A stretch of 64,000 nt of DNA. Source: JBDHXE01 sp035445085. Its GTDB lineage: Bacteria > Bacteroidota > Ignavibacteria > Kapaibacteriales > UBA2268. The stretch lies in the NCBI GenBank assembly GCA_035445085.1, contig DAOMQA010000001.1, positions 62,001 to 126,000 on the forward strand. The letters run 5' to 3'. The position numbers and the translations under genes were made by a program. This document shows positions 8,636 to 16,457 of this stretch, piece by piece; position 1 is the stretch's first letter, and each line of letters begins with the position of its first letter. The notes below the pieces were generated by a model that was not told the origin of the DNA, made no database searches, and saw only the letters and a program-made list of their open reading frames with translations.

Positions 8636-10135
8636 ATGTTAAAAGGTCACCCACAAGGGCTGTTAGCAGCCGCATTAGCGAATATGGGCGAGCGTTTTGG
8701 TTTTTATACAATGATGGCAATCTTGACACTATTTTTGATGTCAAAGTTTAATATCTCTGGTACCGAAGCAGGCACATTATATTCAATTTTTTATGGAGCG
8801 ATATACATATTAGCCTTAGTTGGAGGTATAATTGCGGATAGGTTACAAAATTATAAAGGAACTATAATAGCAGGTTTAGTTATAATGGCAGCAGGGTATA
8901 TATTTCTTGCTATGCCCGCATTAATTACATCAGAATATATAGCCTTAGCCGCACTATTAATAATCGCCTTTGGTAATGGATTATTTAAAGGTAACTTACA
9001 AGCTTTGGTTGGTCAGATGTATGACAACGATGAATTCCGCAATAAAAGAGATTCTGGTTTCCAGATTTTCTATATGTTTATCAATATTGGTGCTATGTTT
9101 GCTCCATTTTTAGCAACTTGGGTACGCAATACGTTTGTAGAGATGCAAGGTTTTGCTTACAACTCTGATTTACCAGGCTTGTGCCATCAATTTTTAGATG
9201 GGAAAATGTCGCAAGAGGTAATATCTGGTAGATTTACTGAGTTAGCCACCTTAGTTTCTAATGGTAGTGCGCCAACTGATTTTTCTTTATTTGCTACTAA
9301 CTACCTTAATGCGTTTAATACTGGCTTTCATTATGCGTTCTTAACCGCTGTAGTAGCAATGTTGATTTCTTTAGTAATATTTATTACAACTAAGAAAATA
9401 TTACCTAATCCTAAGGCAAAACCAGCAAAGAATAGCGTTGTTTCTCATGACGAAATCAAGCAAGATGCCAAAGAGATTAAACAACGCATTTATGCGCTTT
9501 TAGCCGTGTTTGGTATAGTTATTTTCTTTTGGTTTTCGTTCCATCAAAACGGTCTAACCTTAACAATGTTTGCTAAGGATTATACTTTATTAGGTGGATT
9601 ATTTACATCAGTGGAGATATTTCAATCTGTAAACCCTATTTTAGTAGTGCTTTTAACGCCAATCATCATTGGATTTTTCTCTACTTTAGCAAAAAAAGGA
9701 AAAGAACCATCTACTCCTAAGAAAATTGCAATCGGTATGGGAATCGCCACCTTAGCATTTGTAGTTATGGCATTGGGCTCTTTAGGATTACCATTATACC
9801 AAGATGTAGTAGCGCAAGGCGGTCTGCCAGATGCAGCAAGAGTAACTCCTTGGCTATTATTTTTTGTATATTTTATTTTGACTGTTGCAGAATTATTTAT
9901 ATCGCCATTAGGTCTTTCATTCGTTTCTAAAGTCGCACCCGCTCATATGCAAGGTCTTATGCAAGGTGGTTGGCTAACAGCTACTGCTTTAGGCAACTTT
10001 TCTCTATTCTTGGGTGCCATGATGTACGAAAATATTTCTATATCAGTTACTTGGTCTGTATTTGTGGTGGTATGCTTAATTTCAATGTTTGTGATGCTAT
10101 TTATGGTTAAATGGTTAGAGCGAGTAGCAAAATAG
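8636..10135 (+). CDS. POT/PTR family proton-dependent peptide transporter
   Basis: The 499-residue inner-membrane protein has 12-14 hydrophobic segments. The family start HPQGLLAAALANMGERFGFYTMM is clear, and the motif GNGLFKGNLQALVGQMYD matches the POT signature around helix 4. In the usual ExxERF motif the first Glu is Asn here (NMGERF), as I recall for some Bacteroidota members, so proton coupling may differ. GGAG lies 5 bases before the ATG. It follows the secreted aminopeptidase by 88 bases and is followed by a strong terminator, suggesting a peptide-use unit. Confidence 0.92.
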   Translation: MLKGHPQGLLAAALANMGERFGFYTMMAILTLFLMSKFNISGTEAGTLYSIFYGAIYILALVGGIIADRLQNYKGTIIAGLVIMAAGYIFLAMPALITSEYIALAALLIIAFGNGLFKGNLQALVGQMYDNDEFRNKRDSGFQIFYMFINIGAMFAPFLATWVRNTFVEMQGFAYNSDLPGLCHQFLDGKMSQEVISGRFTELATLVSNGSAPTDFSLFATNYLNAFNTGFHYAFLTAVVAMLISLVIFITTKKILPNPKAKPAKNSVVSHDEIKQDAKEIKQRIYALLAVFGIVIFFWFSFHQNGLTLTMFAKDYTLLGGLFTSVEIFQSVNPILVVLLTPIIIGFFSTLAKKGKEPSTPKKIAIGMGIATLAFVVMALGSLGLPLYQDVVAQGGLPDAARVTPWLLFFVYFILTVAELFISPLGLSFVSKVAPAHMQGLMQGGWLTATALGNFSLFLGAMMYENISISVTWSVFVVVCLISMFVMLFMVKWLERVAK

Positions 10136-10168
10136 TTTATTATTATAATATAATTTAAGTATAAAATA

Positions 10169-10206
10169 AAAGAGGCAAATATCCAAAAATTGCCTCTTTC
10201 TTTTTA
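10169..10206 (+). terminator. Rho-independent terminator after the POT transporter
   Basis: AAAGAGGCAA (10169-10178) pairs with TTGCCTCTTT (10190-10199), a perfect 10-bp stem with an 11-base loop, followed by CTTTTT. It lies 33 bases after the stop codon. Confidence 0.85.
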
Positions 10207-10283
10207 TAATATATTTAATATTGCAGTCCTACTCTTGTTGTCAAAAATATTCATACTCTCCGATTTATTGCCCTATATATACA

Positions 10284-11003
10284 TTATTTTTTTAACTCTG
10301 ATATATCTTCCCTTAAATCATTTGCTATTGACCGCCCTACTTCATTAGCAGCATTCGTAATGGCATTTCTAATCTCGCCATCAGATAAGGAAGCTAAAGA
10401 AGAAATTTGGCTAATATTTTTTAATAATTTAGAGTCAGCACCATAAGTTGAATTACTTCTTAGCTTAACGGATTCGGTTTCTGTTTCCTGCCATACAATC
10501 TTGCCATCTTTACGCGAAGTAATAGTACACATTGCTCTGGCAGAAATATATACTCCATTTGTTCCAGACCTAAGAGACAACTCCTCTAAGGTTGTTGTAA
10601 CTATAAAGTCATAGTCTCCATTAATATTGTTTTCTGCGCTTATATTTAAATACTGCACTAACGTCTTTTCTATTCCTGAAGATATAGCATCTATAACCAT
10701 TTTAGGATTTGAATTTTTATCTAATTTGTCTCTAACATCGCTTTCTGTAAGAGCCTTGCCAATACTCGTTCCAATAGAGCCAATAGCATCTAATACTTTT
10801 TCAGTACTATTTTTATTATCACTTTTATTATTATCATAATTCGGCTCTTCTTCAATCCTTACGGTATTGGCGTCCTTACCAACTATTTCATCGAAGTATA
10901 TTTTTTTTCCGTGTAAGTCGTAATTCTTTAAATTATTAACACTTGAGCATGATGCCAATATAATTACTGATAGAAATAGTGTCAAATAAAATTTCAAATG
11001 CAT
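10284..11003 (-). CDS. Hypothetical lipoprotein
   Basis: I start at 11003, where GGAG precedes MHLKFYLTLFLSVIILASC, a lipoprotein signal with lipobox LASC (Cys19). A longer frame from 11114 would overlap uvrC and bury the signal. The mature part, about 220 residues, is soluble and has a Lys/Asn-rich stretch followed by an alpha/beta region (DYDFIVTTTLEELSLRSG, CTITSRKDGKIVWQETET). The phrase about a value computed by tests on repeated strands recalls other outer-membrane accessory lipoproteins, but I recognise no family. It is divergent from uvrC with 70 bases between them. Confidence 0.75.
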   Translation of the reverse strand: MHLKFYLTLFLSVIILASCSSVNNLKNYDLHGKKIYFDEIVGKDANTVRIEEEPNYDNNKSDNKNSTEKVLDAIGSIGTSIGKALTESDVRDKLDKNSNPKMVIDAISSGIEKTLVQYLNISAENNINGDYDFIVTTTLEELSLRSGTNGVYISARAMCTITSRKDGKIVWQETETESVKLRSNSTYGADSKLLKNISQISSLASLSDGEIRNAITNAANEVGRSIANDLREDISELKK

Positions 11004-11073
11004 AAATTCTCCGTCAATTATAAATAAGTAAATAGTTATATCGTTTTTAAATTTAAAATGTTTCAAATATAAG

Positions 11074-12921
11074 ATGTTATTAGAAAGATTTCCAAACGAA
11101 ATTGTAAAGAGCAAGGTTGAAAATATACCAAGTAAACCCGGTGTATACCAATATAAGAATTCTACTGGTACTATTATATATGTTGGAAAGGCAAAAAATT
11201 TAAGAAATAGAGTTCGCTCATATTTTCAACAAGGTAGAATAGTAGACGCTAAAACCAAAGCCTTAATATCTCACATTGTAGATTTAGAGTTTATTGTAGT
11301 AGATTCAGAAAGTGAAGCTTTATTACTTGAAGATACCTTAATAAAAAAATTACAACCCAAATATAACGTTCTCTTAAGGGATGACAAGACATATCCATAT
11401 ATCAAAGTAACTAATGAAGAATTTCCCAAAATCTTTGCTACGCGGAAAGTAATAAAAGACGGTTCTAAATATTTTGGTCCGTATACCGATGGTCGGAACT
11501 TAAAACAAATCTTAAAACTAATTAGGACAGTATTTTTAATTAGAAGTTGCGATTTGCCTTTAAATGAAAAGGGTATTCAAGATGGAAAGTACAAAGTTTG
11601 CCTTGATTTTTTTATAGGTAAGTGTGAAGCTCCGTGCGTAGGCTATATTAGCAAAGAAGCTTATAGGAAGAATATAGATAAAGCTATGATGATTCTTAGT
11701 GGCAAAAGCAAGGAAATAGAAAAGCAACTTGAAGAAGAAATGTTTAAATTATCAGATGAATTAAAGTTTGAGAAAGCCAATATCTTAAAGAATAGAATAA
11801 TAGCTTTGCAAGAATTTGATGCTAAGCAGAAAATCGTTTCTAAGGACTTTGCTGATAGAGATGTATTTGGTTACTTTAAACAAGATGACTACGCTTGTAG
11901 TGTAGTGCTTAAGATACGCGACGGCAAATTAATCGGTAAAAGGCATTATATTATTAAGAATGCGCTGCGATTGCGTGATGAGGACATAGTAAGAAGGACA
12001 ATTGAGCAATGGTATCAAGAAAGTGATTTTATTCCGCGAGAAATTTGCTTACCTTTAGAAATAGATGAAATGGAAATGCTAAGCGATTGGCTTACCGAAC
12101 AGCGACAACGCACAATAGATATACATATCCCTAAACTTGGCGATAAGCGAAAAATGGTTGAAATGGCAAACACAAACGCTGAATATTCATTAAAAGAATA
12201 CCTTATTGCTTATGATAAACGCGAGCAAGTCCTACCACGGGCAGTATTATCTTTGCAAAGGGATTTAAGAATGAGCAAAGCTCCTAGATGGATAGAGTGC
12301 TTCGATAATTCACATATTCAAGGGACCGACTTAGTTTCATCACTTGTAGTATTCCAAGACGGGAAGCCTAAAAAATCCGCCTACCGTAAATTTAAAGCAA
12401 GAGGTGAAAGTAAAAATGATGACTTTGGCACTATGAAAGATACTGTATATAGGCGTTATAAAAGAATGCTTGACGAGAAACAACCATTACCTGACTTAGT
12501 GATTATTGATGGTGGCAAAGGACAATTATCTTCTGCAATGCTATCTATTGATGAGTTAGGTCTTAGAAATAAATTTATGGTAATAGGATTAGCAAAGAGA
12601 TTAGAAGAAGTGTTCTTTGTTGATGAAGAAGAATCAATGCTCTTGCCACGTACATCAAGTAGTTTAAGATTAGTTCAACAAGTGCGTGATGAAGCCCATC
12701 GGTTTGCTATTACTTTTCATAGGCAATTACGAGATAAGAGAACTTTGACGTCTGAATTGACAGAGTTAAAAGGTATAGGTAAAATAACTTCACAAAAATT
12801 ATTAACTAAGTATGGTTCATTAGCTAATATACTAAAGCAAAGCGATGCAGAGTTAAGTAAATTAGTCAATAAAAATATAATAAACGCTCTCCGGGCTTAT
12901 GATACAAATACCAATGAGTAA
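11074..12921 (+). CDS. uvrC: Excinuclease ABC subunit C
   Basis: UvrC makes both incisions in nucleotide excision repair. The 615-residue protein has all four parts. There is a GIY-YIG nuclease at residues 20-95 (KPGVYQYKNSTGTIIYVGKAKNLRNRV). A Cys-rich linker and UVR motif follow near 205-245. The RNase H-like endonuclease core lies near 380-530 (ECFDNSHIQGTDLVSSLVVF, DLVIIDGGKGQL). A helix-hairpin-helix tail starts near 560 (LKGIGKITSQKLLTKYGS). The start is placed at the first Met before the conserved block. Length and motifs are normal. Confidence 0.97.
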   Translation: MLLERFPNEIVKSKVENIPSKPGVYQYKNSTGTIIYVGKAKNLRNRVRSYFQQGRIVDAKTKALISHIVDLEFIVVDSESEALLLEDTLIKKLQPKYNVLLRDDKTYPYIKVTNEEFPKIFATRKVIKDGSKYFGPYTDGRNLKQILKLIRTVFLIRSCDLPLNEKGIQDGKYKVCLDFFIGKCEAPCVGYISKEAYRKNIDKAMMILSGKSKEIEKQLEEEMFKLSDELKFEKANILKNRIIALQEFDAKQKIVSKDFADRDVFGYFKQDDYACSVVLKIRDGKLIGKRHYIIKNALRLRDEDIVRRTIEQWYQESDFIPREICLPLEIDEMEMLSDWLTEQRQRTIDIHIPKLGDKRKMVEMANTNAEYSLKEYLIAYDKREQVLPRAVLSLQRDLRMSKAPRWIECFDNSHIQGTDLVSSLVVFQDGKPKKSAYRKFKARGESKNDDFGTMKDTVYRRYKRMLDEKQPLPDLVIIDGGKGQLSSAMLSIDELGLRNKFMVIGLAKRLEEVFFVDEEESMLLPRTSSSLRLVQQVRDEAHRFAITFHRQLRDKRTLTSELTELKGIGKITSQKLLTKYGSLANILKQSDAELSKLVNKNIINALRAYDTNTNE

Positions 12922-12963
12922 TTAAATTTTGTTTTTTTATTGGCTTTACTATATATAAATTAT

Positions 12964-12996
12964 CCTCACCCTACAAATAAGCACTGAAGGGTGAGG
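12964..12996. terminator. Hairpin between convergent uvrC and T9SS gene
   Basis: CCTCACCCT (12964-12972) pairs perfectly with AGGGTGAGG (12988-12996) over a 15-base loop. It lies 43 bases past uvrC and 17 bases past the end of the opposite gene. Neither side has a good T-tract, so it may act as a weak two-way terminator or an mRNA end stabiliser. A similar hairpin lies at 16395-16440. Confidence 0.5.
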
Positions 12997-13012
12997 AACG
13001 AAAAATATACTA

Positions 13013-14446
13013 TTACATCTTCACAAATCGTTCTAATCTATTGCCAACTTTCAGTAGATAACAACCTATAGGTAAGTCATTAATATCTATCTTGACGCGT
13101 CCGCTATTTGCTAAATTAGAAACAATTGGCATTGATTTGACTAATACTCCCATTAAATTATAGATTTCTATTTGCTGATAGTCTGATAATGAGTTAATTG
13201 CTGCATAACTCATAGTAGTCTTGTCTATTTTATTAAAATCTAAAGTTATATAAGAAAATGCTGGATTAGGATATAAAATACTCTTATTCTGAATATCTCT
13301 ATAAGATATATCTGTTTCCAAATCAAATGAAAATTTTAGTACTACTGGCTCCGAAGTAATGATACCTAAAAACTGATGGTTATTTAGAAAACCAAAATCG
13401 GACAGCCAACCAAAAAATGGATATTCACCCGAAATATCGTCATCGTAATACTCTTTAATGTATTTCCAATTTTTCCCTCCATCTGTAGTTCTGATTATTT
13501 TACACAAATCTCCTATTACTACGCCGTTTAAAGAATCATTGAATCTTATATCACCATATTTTAAAGTGGCATTAGGTAGAATTGAATCAAACTGTTTGAC
13601 CCAAGAATTACCACCATCAGTCGTTTTATGAATCATATTATGAGAATATATACCCTCTTCAGTTGTTGAAGTATACCAGCCAGTTTTATTATCCATGAAA
13701 TATATATAATCCACCCATACTTCGGGATCTTCCTCCTTAATAACTTGCCAAGTATCCCCACCATCAGTCGTTTTAATAATATTTGTTGTAAATTCACCTA
13801 TTTCATAACCTAAAAAGCATTTTACCATTATCTCTGAACTTGATATAAGTTGCCAGCAATCAAAGCTAGATATGATTAAGGAGTCAGGGAATTTGTATTT
13901 CTTAACTATGTCCCAATTATAGCCTCCATCGCTTGATTTGATATAATATCCCTCATTTGTTATGCCTTCTAATAAGCTATCGGTAATTGGCTTCATACAC
14001 TCTATGTAACCAGGTAAGTCTAATTTGATTTTTTTTAAGCTATCTAGAGAACCTTGCGAGAACCAATAGTAGCCATCGCCACATTGCATAATTAGCTTAG
14101 TTGGGCTTATAAAATATATAAGACCAACATATGAAGGTTCTATGTATCGCGTTTTTCCAGTAGCGCTATCGGTATGAAAATAGCCAGCTTCTAAAATACG
14201 TGATGTCCAGGATTCTCCTCCATTATTAGTGTATCTTATTTCGACATTTTGTTCCCAGTTTTTTCCTAATAAAAGAATATGATTTGAATCCAAAACTTTA
14301 ATGTGTGTCCAAGTTATTGTTTTGCTTGTACCATAGGGATAATACTCATCTATTACTTCCCAAGTATAATCACGTGAGTTCATAATAAGAGTACTTGATA
14401 TTACTAAAATACAGCTTATTACTACCTTATTTAATAAATTTACCAT
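13013..14446 (-). CDS. T9SS-secreted BNR/sortilin-like beta-propeller protein
   Basis: The 477-residue protein begins with a signal peptide (NKVVISCILVISSTLIMNS). It carries at least five Asp-box motifs: TNNGGESW, SSDGGYNW, TTDGGDTW, TTDGGNSW and TTDGGKNW, the repeats of BNR/YCF48-type propellers. The C-terminal 90 residues (LYPNPAFSYITLDF, IYNLMGVLVKS, GCYLLKVGNRLERFVKM) form a type A sorting domain, so it should be carried across the outer membrane by T9SS. The start overlaps the stop of the upstream gene by 20 bases, so the two are probably cotranscribed. Ligand or enzyme role is unknown. Confidence 0.85.
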   Translation of the reverse strand: MVNLLNKVVISCILVISSTLIMNSRDYTWEVIDEYYPYGTSKTITWTHIKVLDSNHILLLGKNWEQNVEIRYTNNGGESWTSRILEAGYFHTDSATGKTRYIEPSYVGLIYFISPTKLIMQCGDGYYWFSQGSLDSLKKIKLDLPGYIECMKPITDSLLEGITNEGYYIKSSDGGYNWDIVKKYKFPDSLIISSFDCWQLISSSEIMVKCFLGYEIGEFTTNIIKTTDGGDTWQVIKEEDPEVWVDYIYFMDNKTGWYTSTTEEGIYSHNMIHKTTDGGNSWVKQFDSILPNATLKYGDIRFNDSLNGVVIGDLCKIIRTTDGGKNWKYIKEYYDDDISGEYPFFGWLSDFGFLNNHQFLGIITSEPVVLKFSFDLETDISYRDIQNKSILYPNPAFSYITLDFNKIDKTTMSYAAINSLSDYQQIEIYNLMGVLVKSMPIVSNLANSGRVKIDINDLPIGCYLLKVGNRLERFVKM

Positions 14447-16040
14447 TATATACTACCCTCCCATTTTCTTTAATTATTACAAATAAATACTTAATATTAT
14501 TGATGTTTTCTAAGAAATATAGTTTTTTATTATTAGTAATATCTTCACGATGAATTAAATTACCGTTAATATCATAAATTTCAATAGTTTGATTAGTTGA
14601 TTTTATGTTTTTATTCACATCTTTTTGTAACATAATACGTTCTTTATCTATAGTTACCTGATAATTATATTCGTTTATTTCTTCTATATTTTTTATAATA
14701 TTTAGTGGCGCATCTCCACATAGAAAATAACAAGGATGTGGCAAAACGTATTTATTACAATTTACAGAATCAACTGGAATACTGGTTCCAATCTGTTCAG
14801 ACCTATAAACTACAGGATCCGTATCACTAGCGCATACTTTATAAAGTCTAAAGCAACAATTAAACTCATCTGAACATTCTTCTACAGTTCTATATCCCCA
14901 TAATTCATGGTCGAACCAACAGGTATTGGTGTAAAACCTATAATTTATCTCACATTGACTGCTTTTTGGCTTAGGTACATCTTCGGATTTGGTTAGCAAT
15001 GCGTCGATAACAGCATCGAATAAAATATCCATATCTACTGAACAACTATCATTACAACTTGTATTGTAATCAATCTTTTTGATTGTAAAATCATAATACT
15101 CACCTGGTAAGCATCCTTTTGTTTCTCTCATATCATATGTTACAGTAAAGCAACAGTTAATACAGTCACCCGATATTAGATTACAAAAAATTTCAGTTTT
15201 ATTATTAACAATTCTACTCTTATCCCAAGTTGTGCAATTTTGTGGTAATTTGCATTTATATTGATCTTTCCTATCGTAAACTGGGTCATTACATACTGAT
15301 ACGCAATGGAGTGTATCACACAGCCCATGATATTGATTGGAATTTTCATATACAAGTATTGAGTTGCCTGGTATATAATTTGTTATATTATCTATTATTC
15401 CCGAATTAGTATATGTAGTAACCCAGTGAGTTTTTCTACAACAGTAAAACTTTGTTGTATCACACTCTACTCGAAAGCCACTCATATCTTTTAATATCTC
15501 CCCATTACTATCTTTTTGATAACAAGCACCTGAAACATAAAAATCAAAAGTAAATGAAGTCTGAGAATTAAGATAACACGAATCTTGTTCATTATCTTTT
15601 GTTGTCTTAAATTTTACCCAAAAACCAGGTTGTGCAATAGATTTTGATTTAAACAATTTATTCTCAAAAACTAAAAGTATTTCATCCATACTCATATTAC
15701 AAGGGCAACCAGCTCCATGCCATAATACACCTACGACATTAGATTCATAGAATTTATAAATCGCGTCAGGAACATATCTTTCATAATACACAATTGTTAA
15801 ACAACAATTTGAACAAGTTAATTTTAAATCTTCATCGCACAGATCTATTTCAAATGGACCTTTCCATTTTATTTCTTGATGACCGCTCCAATTACAAGGT
15901 GATGGTAAATCTATTCCTAATAAAGATGGTTCTTGTGAATATGTTTTAAATACGTTTGTCATTAGTAGTATCCCAATAAATATTATTAAAATATAATATT
16001 GGTGTATTGGTGTATTGGTGTATTGGTGTATTGGAAACAC
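14427..16040 (-). CDS. Cys-rich T9SS cargo protein with tandem repeat in its start region (possible phase-variable gene)
   Basis: The body is a secreted protein of about 500 residues with many Cys pairs (CNWSG, CSNCCLTIVYYE, DCINCCFTVTYD, CCFRLYK) in at least three similar blocks, ending in a T9SS-type domain (IYDINGNLIHRED to YNGKFIK). The hydrophobic signal segment YILIIFIGILL has no ATG before it in this frame. Only a GTG at 16040 without a ribosome site, or codons inside an 8-bp repeat, could start it. A well-placed ATG with GGAG at 16092 reads into the repeat in another frame and stops at 15946. I therefore give the longest open frame. The true start is uncertain: the gene may be phase-variable and off in this sequence, or damaged. 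M27 at 15962 would lose the signal peptide. Confidence 0.7.
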   Translation of the reverse strand: MFPIHQYTNTPIHQYYILIIFIGILLMTNVFKTYSQEPSLLGIDLPSPCNWSGHQEIKWKGPFEIDLCDEDLKLTCSNCCLTIVYYERYVPDAIYKFYESNVVGVLWHGAGCPCNMSMDEILLVFENKLFKSKSIAQPGFWVKFKTTKDNEQDSCYLNSQTSFTFDFYVSGACYQKDSNGEILKDMSGFRVECDTTKFYCCRKTHWVTTYTNSGIIDNITNYIPGNSILVYENSNQYHGLCDTLHCVSVCNDPVYDRKDQYKCKLPQNCTTWDKSRIVNNKTEIFCNLISGDCINCCFTVTYDMRETKGCLPGEYYDFTIKKIDYNTSCNDSCSVDMDILFDAVIDALLTKSEDVPKPKSSQCEINYRFYTNTCWFDHELWGYRTVEECSDEFNCCFRLYKVCASDTDPVVYRSEQIGTSIPVDSVNCNKYVLPHPCYFLCGDAPLNIIKNIEEINEYNYQVTIDKERIMLQKDVNKNIKSTNQTIEIYDINGNLIHREDITNNKKLYFLENINNIKYLFVIIKENGRVVYNGKFIK

Positions 16041-16092
16041 TACGATTGTGCAAATTTAAAAGCACAAATACTTTATCAAGTAAACACTTCAT
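15946..16092 (-). other. Upstream ATG frame running through the octamer repeat, out of frame with the T9SS gene
   Basis: ATG at 16092 has GTAGGAG with 5 bases spacing, the best initiation site before the Cys-rich gene. It reads 48 codons through the octamer repeat to TAA at 15946-15948. The frame differs from the gene by one base; adding one repeat unit or losing two would join them. I read this as the probable real start of the gene in another repeat state. Confidence 0.55.
15997..16034 (-). repeat. Octamer tandem repeat (TATTGGTG, 4.75 copies)
   Basis: Four exact copies of TATTGGTG are followed by TATTGG on the plus strand. On the minus strand they encode the period-8-residue pattern TNTPIHQY. 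The unit differs from the repeat at 49587-49649 by one base. Unit length 8 is not a multiple of 3, so copy change shifts the frame. Confidence 0.95.
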
Positions 16093-16123
16093 AAAAACTC
16101 CTACAATTAATTTAAGAATGATT

Positions 16124-16146
16124 ATTATTTCTAATTTAGAAATAAT
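16124..16146. promoter_or_regulatory. Perfect 23-base palindrome, candidate operator
   Basis: ATTATTTCTAA (16124-16134) and its exact reverse complement (16136-16146) flank one T. It lies 32 bases upstream of the ATG at 16092 and has no T-tract to mark it as a terminator. It could be a dimeric repressor site or an mRNA hairpin near the ribosome site. Confidence 0.35.
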
Positions 16147-16394
16147 TTAAAAATCAAATTACTTATACTAAATGAACGTATTAAATATTGGCTATTTTTT
16201 AATACTTATTACAACTTAGGATACTTCTGTTATTTAAATCTATAATACTAACACTAAATATTCAGATTAGTTACAAAATTAATTTAGATTTATACAGTAA
16301 ATAAACATTATTTTAATTTTTCGACAGGAGTTGTTGTGGGCTTACCAATTATTAATATTTTTTTTGATTGGTCTTTTAGCTTTGAACTTAGTAT

Positions 16395-16440
16395 ACACTA
16401 TTCTCACCCATCAGCATTAGCTTTTAGGTGAGAATAGTGT
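16395..16440 (-). terminator. Long hairpin after tolC
   Basis: ACACTATTCTCACC (16395-16408) pairs with GGTGAGAATAGTGT (16427-16440), a perfect 14-bp stem with an 18-base loop. It lies 17 bases past the tolC stop on the minus strand. No strong T-tract follows, so it may be a terminator of weak type or an RNA-end protecting stem. It shares the CTCACC/GGTGAG core with the hairpin at 12964. Confidence 0.5.
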
Positions 16441-16457
16441 AATTAATGTTTGATTTA

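Larger units (their letters stand above)
16093..16457. other. AT-rich intergenic region between tolC and the Cys-rich T9SS gene
   Basis: The 365 bases hold no convincing gene. They contain the ribosome site for the ATG at 16092, a perfect dyad at 16124-16146, and a hairpin at 16395-16440 after the tolC stop. A 31-codon plus-strand frame from GTG at 16336, with AGGAG before it, ends in the hairpin and is probably chance. The promoter of the T9SS pair must lie here, but no clear TAnnTTTG match was seen. Confidence 0.6.

Noticed and set aside
11004..11114. Longer lipoprotein start
   Set aside because: It overlaps divergent uvrC and moves the lipobox away from the N-terminus; GGAG supports 11003.
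15997..16034. CRISPR-like array
   Set aside because: Units are 8 bases and adjoin directly with no spacers. The same holds for 49587 and 53444; no cas genes are present.
16336..16431. Small plus-strand ORF with AGGAG and GTG between tolC and the T9SS gene
   Set aside because: Only 31 codons, ends in a hairpin, no recognisable sequence and no strong coding pattern.
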